Of a DNA stretch of 64,000 bases, positions 38,401-50,300 are shown one piece after another. Every line of letters starts with the position of its first letter. Position 1 is the stretch's first letter. The stretch lies in assembly GCA_903813345.2 (NCBI GenBank), contig CAIIXF020000008.1:25840822-25904821 (forward strand), in the 5' to 3' direction. Under the pieces are notes generated by a model that searched no databases, was not told the DNA's origin, and was given only the letters and a program-made list of their open reading frames with translations. Origin of the DNA: Owenia fusiformis. Taxonomy: Eukaryota > Annelida > Polychaeta > Sabellida > Oweniidae. Made by a program: the position numbers and the translations under genes.

Positions 38401-41400
38401 GTCAGTCGATAAAAAGCAGTCAAAAGACCACAGTGCAATATTAAATGGAAAAATACATTGATATTCTGATGCAAACGATTGTATTGTTTGTTAGCTCGTG
38501 TTTTTAATAATACAATGTGTATATAATTCTTGAAAGACTCTTGAAAACTAGTGATTTAGTTCGACATTTATGAGATGTAGTTGAAGCGAACGACATCTTT
38601 ATGAATTACTCATACTTATAGTCGGATTGAAAACTGTGTTTTATAAAGATGTCGCTCAGTATCATACAACATGACTTGGCACAACAAGATCGAATAAACA
38701 AGATGTACCATCAGACCTAGGATGAAGAAAAGAAGAATATTTGTTTTGGAAAGAGGGTCAAAATTGTTGCATCAATGTCTAAGATTGTTGCATTCAAACG
38801 TACTAATAAAGGGAAGTGAAAAATAATGCCATGTTATAAGTGACCTAAATGGCGCGGACGTCAGAGAGCGTCTTCCGGTAAAGTGGGTGTTTGGGATGAA
38901 TCGATCTTTTATCGTATGAATCGCTAAAATTGCAACTCTGAAGTAATTCAACACTGTTATCGGCTAAACTAATCTATAAATTAACGTACATTCATGAAAA
39001 AGGATCCACTTTGGTCTTTTAACCGCCTAATTGAGTACATTGAACGTTAAATAAGCAACCAACATATTGCAACAGAAAATGAAAAAAACATACGTACAAG
39101 ACGTAACTATTGTATATTACAGATAGTTAGGTATAACGTGCAGTTAAGCTGTACCTATTTAGGGAGTTTCATCCATGTTATTATTTCGAAAATAACATGG
39201 AAGATCATCGAACTACGAAACAAACCAAAACAAAAGTTAGGCATTGTACAAAAGTTTCTATTTTTCCATAAACTGTTTAAATATGGTCATTTGATTCGTT
39301 GTGAATTAATATATGGAAAAACACGACTAGCCTCTCTTTACACTATGGTCCATATTATCTTTTACAATAATTAGTAATACCACTCACTGACAAGATTTTC
39401 AAGTTACACATCGAAAAAAGTTTAAGTCCAAGAAAGCATGGGCTCTATCAGGTGGTAGAGCCCATGAAGAAAGTAACTGAAAAGGGCCAAAGTAACGCTT
39501 TTTGAAAATGCCTACCTAAAATTTACCAACGCTCGATGGAGGAAAACTTAAGAGTACAAGAAAGTTACGGAAATCGGCCAAAGTTACGCTCTTTAAAAAT
39601 GCCAGGCTAAAATGCTCGACACTTGAAGGAATAAACTGGCCAAGTAACGTGTTTTAACAACTTGGCATGGAAACAGTTAGAGTCCACGCGAGTCCACGAA
39701 AGTAACGTTTTATCGGCAAAGTACTGTGTTTTGAAAATGCCTACCTAAAAAATCATCCATTCTTCGAGGAGAAAAGTTAGAGTCCACGAAAGTAACGTTT
39801 TATCGGCAAAGTACTGTGTTTTGAAAATGCCTACCTAAAAATCATCCATTCTTCGAGGAGAAAAGTTAGAGTCCAATAAGTAACGTTTTTAAGGCAAAGA
39901 AACGTGTTTTGAAAATGCCTAATATAAAATCATCCATTCTTCGAGGAGAAAGTTAAAGTCCAATAAAGTAACGTTTTTAAGGCAAAGTAACGTGTTTTAA
40001 GAATGCCTACATAAAAAATCATACATTCTTTGTGGGGAGAAGTTAGTAACGTTTTATTGGCAAAGTACTGTGTTTTGAAAATGCTTACCTAAAAATTATC
40101 CATTCTTCGAGGAGAAAAGTTAGAGACCAATAAAGTAACGTTTTTAAGGCAAATTATCGTGTTTTAAGAATGCCTTCATAAAAAATCATACATTCCGGCT
40201 TTTGTGGGGAAAAGTTAAAATCCAATAAAGTAACGTTTTATTGGCAAAGTACTGTGTTTTGAAAATGCTTAATATAAAATCATCCATTCTTCGAGGAGAA
40301 AAGTTAAAGTCCAATAAAGTAACGTTTTTAAGGCAAAGTAACGTGTTTTAAGAATGCCTACATAAATGCCTACAAAAATCATCCATTCTTCGTAGAGTAT
40401 GGTTAAGTATCATACATAAATGCCTACATAAAACATCATCTATAGTCATGTTTGACTTTCCATAATAACCAAACGAAAAAAACGGTACTTTTAAAATGTC
40501 AATATTTTCTGTCCCTATATCTTGACACTGTTGGAATGAACAATAGCATACGTTCTTCAAGTCTGTTTAATTCTTGTTTGGCTTCTGGATATTCAACTAT
40601 TATATCTTTTGCCAGTCGCCCCCCTTTCACTTTTTTCACATCCACATTGAATTTTGAAAAACTAGCTCAACTTACATTTTTGGCACCAATAAGTTTCCAT
40701 ATGGCAAAACAGAAGATGGAGAAGCCCCCTACAGCATATACTGTTGCACGTCCCAAAGCTCTAGCAGCCAAACTGCCCCCACCAATTGGTTGGTCTCTAG
40801 TTCCAATGATACTCTGAAAATGATTCATGTGCAAGTATTCACCCTTCTAAAAAGTCAGCTCATGAATATAATAAGCCACTTAAAAATCTGTGATATCATG
40901 TTTCATAGTTTCTGCTTTTTTCTAAATTAAAATTTTTCTAAATCTAAATTATTTTTTAGAAAATAAAATAAAACGTCCTACTATCCATTTACTTAATATA
41001 AAAAATAAACCTCTGTTAATGGAAAACCTCTGGAAATCTGGTATTTGCCTTTATATCAAAGAAAATATTTTTATGAAAAATGATGGCCATTTTGAGTTGA
41101 GCACCCATATTGAAAACTCCTCAAGCAGAGGTCATATTCCCAAAAGACACTAGCCTTAAAACTGCATTAATGATGAATTTTTTAAACATTAAGTTTGCTA
41201 ATATAAATTTGGACAACATAACAAATAATATATCATGTGCTTCGATAATTTTCAACTTGTTAATAATCAAGTACTGTATGTTTGTAACCAGCTCTCAAAA
41301 GGGGATTGTTTAATATTTCATATCTTAAAAAGAAACTAGATATAATTGAGAATTTATAAAACAATCATTTAAATACTTAATCTTAATGTTTGGAGGATAC

Positions 41401-44361
41401 AAAATATTTGATAGCAAAACCTAAAATAACCACAAAAAAATTTTGTCTGATGTTTTTGTTGCCTGTCATCTAAAAGGCAACCCTTAATGGCACTTCCTAG
41501 CGAAGTTTTCAACATATTATGTATCAGCAATGTTGATTACCCAGTGTGTTGGGGGATACAAAATATATATCTAACATCGTCCTTTTTGGGAGCTGACATC
41601 CTCCAAAGCACTAGTAAGCAGGTGTCCAGAATCCGTACCTCCTTCTTCCCCCCTGCTATAATCAATTTGGGATCTGAGGATGGGGAGCTGACTGCAAACA
41701 TATCTTTTGGATAGGTTGGGAAATGCCAACTCAATTGATACATTGTGTGAAAACCTAGAAGTCTTTTAATACTTTTAGAAATGTGGAGAAATTAGTAATA
41801 CACAAAAGAAAAAATTATGGAGTCCAGATTTTCATACATGTATTGTATTACCTTGTTAAAGCTATCTGGATCTTTCTTCTTTGCCATTGCTAATGCTGCT
41901 CCAAAGCCTCCAGCAAAAGACATTCCTGTCATAGCAACCATGAAAACACTAGCTGAAACAAAAATCAATTGTACTTATGTACATGTACAATATGTAATTA
42001 TTTGGGCTATACAATATATTGCACACTAGTAGTAGGGTAAGTGAGCAACTCCTGTACAGTACATATACGTCACAATGACAGTCCAATGAATGCAACATGC
42101 AACTTTACCTAATGCTTCATGGATGACAAAACAAAGCTGATACTGTTCAATGTATTAGTCACAGTGTAAACTAAATACTGATACTAGTACATGTAGGCAT
42201 TGGCAGAATTCTGTTATCTTGGTTCAAAAATTGTTTGAAATCCAGCATGGCTTTGTCACTTCCTGTTTTGTCATTTCCTGTTAAGTACCACAGGACCTTC
42301 ATTAGGATTCAGACTATTAGGAAACCGGATCAATGGTATTTGGACCATTGGGAATCGGACCAATGGGATTCTGAGCATTGGGATTCGGACGATTGTGTTT
42401 CAGATAATTGGGATTCGGACAATTGTGATTCTGACGATCGGGATTTGGACAATATTGACCCTCTTTCACTTTATTCACTGAAATTGAAAGACACTTTATG
42501 AAAACATTAGCAAAGTCAGTTATGAACTATGATTCATCTCCTTACAATAGATTCATAGATCAATATATCTTCGTGTGAAATTTCTAGAAGGTAAGTAATC
42601 TTTTTTATTGAAATGGAATTGATTTTTTTTGTACTTACAAAGTAAGTACAAGCATGGGCTTTCAACTTGAAAGCCCATGGTACAATTTCTATTACACTCA
42701 TCTTATTAAGAGTTCATATCGCATAATAACCCTTATTATCGGATTCCAGCTGTTAGTAGTATTAATTTGAATAAATTAAAACTGAGTAGTACAGCTGAGT
42801 GGACATGTATATGCACGGATAACTAGGTCTATTTTTGCTTAGCTGCCAACGGAAACACACCTTTGTAAGAGACTAGGCTAGTACATAGCTGTAAATAGCA
42901 CATGGATTTTAGTTCAGATGATCTGCTTGACTTGTTGAATTTTTTCAACAGTCATTTGTTTGCAGTTTTTTTGGAACTTTTATTTACTAGTCTAACTACA
43001 ATTGTTTGGACTTATGAACCATTAGTACGGCCACTAGTGCTCCTGAAATAATATACTTGGACAGGTAGGGAAATATTATGTTTTTTCAAGATGGAATTTT
43101 GAATAATGAAGGTCTAAATGACCATGGTCTATAATGACCACAGTCCAGGTCTAAATGACCACATGTTAGGTCTAAATGACCACATTTTAGGTCTACTTGA
43201 CCACAGTTTAGGTCTAAATGACCACAGTTTAGGTCTGAATGACCACATGTTATTTCTAAATGACCACATTTAGGTCTAAATGACCACAGTTTATGTCTGA
43301 ATGCACACACCAAAGGTCCAAATGACCAAAGTTCAAGGCCTATAAACCAAAGTTTGACCAAGGTTCAAACTGAGCCGCCATCAGAATAATAGTCATATTA
43401 GAGGTCATATTACAGTTTCAGCGAGCATATCCAATTGCATAGCCTCATAGTAGGTTCAAATTAATAGAATCATTTTTGTTTTGATTCAAGTTCTAGTAAT
43501 CTAGTGCTTATAGATTCATGTTCTGTTTATCAGCAGCCGATATGTTCAATATGTTTGACTCATTTTTCGAGGAGAACAAGTCTGAATTGAAGATAATAGA
43601 CAAGCATGTAAAATCTGTCCATAAATATTGGTCAAAAACATTATCCTAGTAGATATCAAAATATGAAGAAAAGGCTAGAGTAAGCTATCTAGAAAGTAAA
43701 TGAACTTAAAATGTTCCCAGTCCCAAAGCAGGTAGAAATGTACAATTGCAAAATGGGAAAATGGCATATGCAATACTGGTAATGTGTGTCACATGGACTT
43801 TCTGAAATAAAGCTCTTTATCCATGGAAATCGGGTTAACAGCCCTAGATCAAATGACAATACTCGTACAATATTTTGATTAAAACAGCTATTGTTGCTGA
43901 ATGGGTACTGAACAAGGATTTCCCATAACCAACTACTGTAGTTGAAACAAGCTTCATGCTTCAAATTTCAATTTGACAAGAGTGAATTGGAGATTTTTCT
44001 GTCTTCATACCAAAACCAAAAAGAGAATACCCCAAGCTGGGCAAAAGAATTGTTTGGTGATGACTCAACAAAGATTTTGTCAAAGACATGAAAACATAGT
44101 TTTCTAGATCAAAATCTTTCAATAGATTATAAATACAAGTATTTGACAGCCTTTTGATTAGGCCAGTGAAAGCAGAAACTGTCAGCTGCCAATAGCTATA
44201 TAGCTAGAAGTCATGACAAACAATGTCATTATAGACGATGTCGCTCCAGCACAACTTACGCTGTAGGAAAATCCTTTTCCAATGACAGGTACGTCAATTT
44301 TATTCTTAAAATTAAACCAAAATGGATCTAAAAAAGATGAATGTTTTGACATAACATCAGA

Positions 44362-44392
<31 letters not shown>

Positions 44393-47300
44393 CAATCTGG
44401 AAGTTCACTAAAACAGAAACTTAGGTAAATTACATATACTTTACTTTTTGAAGTTTCAAAGTCACCTACATAGAAATATGAAGTATGGTCAAGGTTACCA
44501 GAGATTCTGAGAAATGATAACAATATAGCTTAAGATTTCTAAATGGAAAGCAGCTTTAATATTTCTCAAAACTGCGATTTTAAGCAATCGGATGTTTTGT
44601 CCATCCTTTTAAAACAGGAGATTCATTTAACTCTTAAACATGCAACAGAAAAGCAAAGTCAAGCATTGATCAATTTCTGTGTCACATATTGTTACAGGAG
44701 AAAGAGGATTGTTCCCAGAGACTTGTTCTCAATCTAAACTCTAAAAATCTAAACCTTAACCATTTAGTTGGTATGAATATTTCAAAATGGAAGACATGGT
44801 AACTCTAAGAAACATGAGATGGCCAAACAATTACCGATGGTGAAAATCCATGCTAAGGATGCTTATATGACCATAAGCATACATTCGAGGCACAGGAAAT
44901 AACTCCGTTGAATGATATAACATCATTTGAGATCATTACTATGGACCTTGCTTCCCTCAAACTCGTGAAAATACCATAAGCACTATTGTGGAATATTTAA
45001 TTTGGTTTTGAATCTTTTATTGATTCTCTGATGTCATTAACCTCTCGCCTATCTGCTACTCATGAACATTATTTCAAGTTAGTGAAATATTTGTTTCAAA
45101 CTGAAGTTTCTGATAAATGGGGAAAAGCCTATTGTTGAATTTTTCCCATCATAAAATGGAGCTTTGTAGTTTTTGTGATCAATACAATTGAGATGAACTT
45201 GAAGGCCTTAATAGAAATGATAGTTTCTATCAAAATTCTCGCAAAGACTTTGTAGGGATAGAATCAACCCTAGTCAGTTATAAATCTTACTCAAGTTCAG
45301 TACTGTCAACCCCTAAAGATTTTCTCGCGGGACAGTTTTTTAGACCCAGTGCCCAAAATTCGCGGGATTTTGCGGGACATCTACTAAATTCGCGGGATTT
45401 CGCGGGACATTTAAGGGATTTGCGTAATTGCGCCAATAGGCCAATTTTTTTTATCAAATTCGCGGGATTTCGCGGGACCATTCGAGGGACAAACACCCTA
45501 ATTGCGGGACAGTTAACAGGTGTACCACCAAAAACTTCATAGAGGGACAGATTTTTAACAGATTTTTAGACAAAGTGCCCTAAATTCGCGGGATTTCGCG
45601 GGACATCCACCTAAATTTGCAGGATATCCCGGGACATTCAAGGGATTTGCGTGATTGGGACTAATGTAAAAGCGTGTAAAAGTACTTAAATCAAACTTTC
45701 AGATACTGATTAATCAAATATAATGCACCGTTACATTGTAACTTAAATAAACGTCAACACAATTTCACAAAATACGCATCGGGAATATTAATAAACTTTA
45801 TTGTAATTTATCAAAAACAAAAAGCATGCTTCAGGTGTGAGTACCGTAATCTAACACGAAATTCAAAAATTCGGAACAATACTTTACACTTCTGGCGTCG
45901 TGACCAACTATGAAACGCTTACCCCCATAATGTTATGTATTAAAATGTACCTATTCATATACTGTAGGCATGGGCTTTCAATTGAAAGCCCATGATATAG
46001 GGTTCGATTAATTTACATCAAATAATAGGGAATGAGGTTACTTTTCTAGAATCTAGATAGGGTTTGTAGAAAAAAACGGGTACCGGGTAGTAAATCCTCC
46101 ATGCTGGGTTCAAACTTGGTACCCGGTCGAAAAAAACGGGTACCCAAAAAACGAAATATACATAATTAGATCATTAGAAAACGTGTAAAATCTGTTTTGA
46201 ATTTACAAAAATGTATGTAACTTTCTTCAAAATTGAGCTAGAAGCTTCAAATAAAAAGCATTTTAAGGCTGTTTTCTTCCTCTATCATCATGGTCATATT
46301 TTCATTGGTAATGAAGGGGGGAGGGGGGGGGGTGCGATCGCATCCCCTCTTGGCTACGCCAATGACATTGTAAGACGATCTGAAAAACAAGACAAATCAA
46401 TCTTACTCTATTTTCAATAGTTCGTATGTTGGTACGTGAATTGTTTTGATTATGATTTGAATCTGTAAATAGCTATCGTTGCTTTAGCAGAGAGGTGACG
46501 TGTGTTAATTTACACGATGCAACGTGTAAGATTTTGATTATCAATCATAATTTAAGTTATCCCAATTTTCGACAAAATGTCCACTGAATTGTAAATTGTT
46601 ATGTCTTACAATGTCATAGGCGTAGCCAGGAGAGGGTGCGATGGTGCACCCCCCCCCATAACCAATGAAAATATGGCCATGACGATAGAGGAAGAAAAGA
46701 GCCTTAAAGTATGCTTTTTATTTGAAGCTTCTAGCTCAATTTTGAAGGATGTTACATACATTTTTTTAAATTCAAAACAAATCGTACACGTTTTCTCATA
46801 ATCTAATTATGTTATATATTCGTATTTTTCGTTTTTTGGGTACCCGTTTTTTGACCGGGTACCGGTGTGAAAGAAATTATGGTCCCCCAGGGATAATGGT
46901 CCCCCTTCTTAACGGCCCTTAATGGCCCTGATTGTGTATAAGCGTAAGTAAGATAATAAGGGAAAGAGGTCACCATATAAATCAATGGAGAGTAGGACCA
47001 TAATTTGATAGGATCTCCTACCCTTTTACACCGGGTACCAAGTTTGAACCCAGCATGGAGGATTTACTAGCCGGTACCCGGTTTTTTCTACAAACCCTTT
47101 CTAGATATCAGCGTCCATTTATTGTAACTCGCGTTTGCTAACATTTGCTCAGTTCTGAGATGAAGGCCACACGGGTAGTAAAAAGGCCAACGTTGGAACT
47201 ATTTGTGACCTACATCCCTATTTTCGTAATTAAAATGAAAGTTGAACCCTTCCCCTTTATTTTGATACCAAACAACAGCATGCTAGGTACTTAAAATTAG

Positions 47301-50300
47301 GTAAACTTTACTCCTCAAAAGTGCAAAAATTTAGCTTCTTATATAAGATAATCACAATATAGGGGATTGCAACAATTTCGGAAATTCGCGGAGGTCAAAG
47401 CCACATTTGCGGGACTTCGCGGGACATTGCGGGACACGCGAATTAGCCTAATTTTGATCAAATTCGCGGGATAATCCTGCCATTCGCGGGACACTTGACA
47501 GCTCTGCAAGTTATTGAGATACTTTTGAATTGTACTTAAGTCTGTAATCTGTATATTGAACCTCTACATTTATTGACACTTGCAAAGGTCAAAGCAGTCC
47601 TACATGTATGCATTGATTGCCAAAATAACTCACAAAAAATGAATACAAAATTTGATAGTGATTGGTCCAAGAAGTCGAAATTCAGAATACTAATAGCAGG
47701 CCTGTCAACTGTCCCGCAATTTGCGTATTTGTCACGCATTTGCTGAAGAATTTGAAGTCACGCCAGTTATTTTTGCGTGACAGAAAATGTCACGCAAATA
47801 CGCATTTTACCTGGTAATTGTCAAGCAAAAATATTTCTGTAGAAAAATTTCTAAAAACGATCGTCTACACAGCAAAAATACGAACGCCGGAAAAAAACGT
47901 ACGCATTTCGTTCGGACTTTTCACGCGAATTACGTATATGTCACGCATTCCGTTCGAAATTTTTCGTACGTATCCCCCCCCCCCCGTTGACGGATGTTTG
48001 AAACGCGAGCGTAGCGAGCGCGAAAAATTTGAGGTGTTCAAAATTTGGCAAGATGTCCTAAAATTTAAACCAAGGTGTTCAAAATTTGGATCAAGGTGTT
48101 CAGATTTGGACCAAGGTGTCCACATTTTGAGGGGAGGTGTTCAACATTTCCAAGTCACTCATGTTAGGTGTTCCCAAGTTGACAGGCCTGTAATAGTGTT
48201 ATCCGAATCAATAATTACAATAACAACAAAAAAGCAGCCTGTTTGGCTAAAGTTCAAGTCTGACGGGACAGTAGCTTAGGGGAAATAGATTAAACAAAAA
48301 ATTGTTTCATATGAATGAAAGCCATGGATATGGTAGTGAAAGTATTCACAAAAACTTAGACAATGTTATATAAAATTAACAAAAAACCACGATGACATTA
48401 TGTGAACAAAATGTGGGGAACGAGATGGCTAGAAATGTTTAAAGCAATGCAAGATCGTTCAGATACCTTTGCCAGAGATATCATTATTACCATATAATAT
48501 CTTCCAAGGAATCAGAATTGAATGTCAGATCAAACCTAGAGAAATTCCTCGATGCATCAAACTAGAAATAAGATTGGGAGATTTTTCCTAATTGAAAGTT
48601 TAAGGTCCAGATAAATAGATTTTGTCGACCAGTAGAAAATTAATAATTCAGGTGGAAACTAAACCCAGAAACTCTGGAAGTTGACATATTTATTCAGAAT
48701 AAACAGTCAAATAACTTTCCTCTAATTTCTTAAATCAGCCGATTACTGGTTAAAGTGAGACAGAAAAATGCACAGATATAGCTCTCATAGCCCCAATGTG
48801 GCAAAATGCTCTGCGGTATCTATAATTGTTGGAAATGTTGGTCTGTATGCCCATCTTATTGCCAAACCATATGAAATTACTAATATCTAATCTTACAGCC
48901 TTAATAAAAAAAAAAAAAGCTAGATAACACTAACGGTGTCCAAATTATCATCCTCAAGTTTGAAACTAGAGGTTTCTGTGACAAACTGGCAATACATGTA
49001 TGTTCATTAAATCAAGTAAAGAAAGTACTTAAATTACTTCCAAGGACCCCTAAAAAACATGGGTATGCTGCATGTTCTAATAAACATGACGTTAATATTT
49101 AGCCTCTGATACAAATTTAGCCAATTTCCTAACTGAAATGTCAAATCAGGTATGTGCTATTCGTTTCTCGATACTTAAAGTCTGCAAAATCAGCATATAA
49201 TGGAACCATAGATAGTCATAGGTAAGTCAATACCATGTTCTGGTTGATTTTATGGAAACTTTTACAATAGAAACCCACTAAATAAAATAAATGAAAGTTG
49301 GGATGTGAATAAGGTTGTACTGTATCTCACATTGAACATTCGGGTCAGAATAGAAATCTCAACTGAAAGTACACAATTAGTCATGTTAATGTCTATTTCA
49401 AGCATGTATCCCAGGGTCTCTGAAATAATATGCCATTGGATGGTTGTCAAAGACAGAATGTCAACACATGAAATTGGGGTTCCAAGTTTTTTCATGAGAA
49501 TCCATTTAATGATGTTGTACTAGCATTTATAAAGTACCAGAAACATCTGAAACAAACTACTAGTAGTAGAAGGGAATCATAAGAAGGAAGTTTAAATTAT
49601 CCTTGTCAAATGTCATGCGATGCCATGCATGTACATATCCAGTAAAACATCTCATATACATACACATTAGCAGTTTCTATAACAATACATAAAGGTTTTA
49701 ATTTTATAGAATAATAATAATAGATAGATATTTAATAAATACATTTAAGTACATTTGAAAGACATATTTAACCAGGTATGCAGTAACAGTACCATAAACT
49801 TGAACATTTGATATATCTACAAACCAAGTCATGGGAAATGCAAATTAACTGAATGCTTAACAATTTTACAATCTGATAAACTGATAAAGGAAATTAAAGG
49901 ATTTACAGTTGTTCTGAGGTTATTTTACTTTAAACATGCGATATGAACTCTTAATAAGATGAGTGTAATAGAAAATTTACAATTTCTTAAGAATCTCGCT
50001 AATGAAATTATAATTTTATTAACGAGATCTTATTAAGAGTTCATATATTCCCCCCTCGCCCACCCAGTCGTTAATTGTCACTAAAACACAGTTTTGTGTT
50101 ATTTCAGAACATAACCACAGACAACTGAGTTATGAAGGATATAGAATTAACATTCAACAATCTTCATCAAGTCAAATATTATGTATCTGGATTTTTACAC
50201 TCTCAAGTTGTAATGAAAGTTTTTAAAGTTTAAATTTCACAAACAGTGAAAGGTTTATATCCTATACTACACAAGGATTTTATTTTAACTTTGCATCCCA

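Larger units (their letters stand above)
33371..40526. mobile_element. Giant foldback element, 7.2 kb, in TMEM242 intron 3
   Basis: The terminal inverted repeats are about 75 bp. The left end GTCACGATATAGGGAC then AATATTGACATTTTAAAAGT is matched at the right by ACTTTTAAAATGTCAATATT then GTCCCTATATCTTGAC. Inside each end is a tandem array of units of about 90 bp, in inverse orientation to one another (left about 33520-34640, right about 39640-40440). The inner arm segments 36215-36440 and 39480-39650 also match in inverse. The left arm is split by an insertion (34646-36214), and a second insertion lies at about 36440-37948. No transposase was recognised. The plan (long inverted ends made of tandem repeats) resembles Foldback/Galileo-type elements. 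Confidence 0.85.
45830..47300 (+). mobile_element. Copy of the 37.1-37.5 kb family, split by a palindrome
   Basis: TGAGTACCGTAATCTAACAC, GTGACCAACTATGAAACGCT and GGGTTCGATTAATTTACATC (about 45838-46020) and then ATATCAGCGTCCATTTATTG, TAACTCGCGTTTGCTAAC and TTTTGATACCAAACAACAGC (about 47106-47280) match 37100-37470 in the same order. In the 37-kb copy these two parts are adjacent; here the palindromic element at about 46053-47100 lies between them. Confidence 0.8.

Noticed and set aside
40452-40817. 121-codon plus-strand open frame
   Set aside because: Antisense shadow of TMEM242 exon 3 plus the end of the giant foldback.
42235-42501. Open frame with acidic W-D-S-D hexapeptide repeats
   Set aside because: The repeats follow exactly from an 18-bp minisatellite; no start or splice support.
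43086-43361. Cys/His-rich repeat frame (CGHLDLN) that looks like a zinc-binding repeat
   Set aside because: Every repeat is one 24-bp minisatellite unit and the frame degenerates with it; no matching exon structure.
44365-44392. 28-base A run as a retrotransposed gene tail
   Set aside because: No coding remnant, SINE head or target duplication could be seen next to it.
47818-48279. 153-codon plus-strand open frame
   Set aside because: Lies almost wholly inside the 494-bp TIR element and reads through its short tandem repeats; it runs past the right end without any conserved motif.
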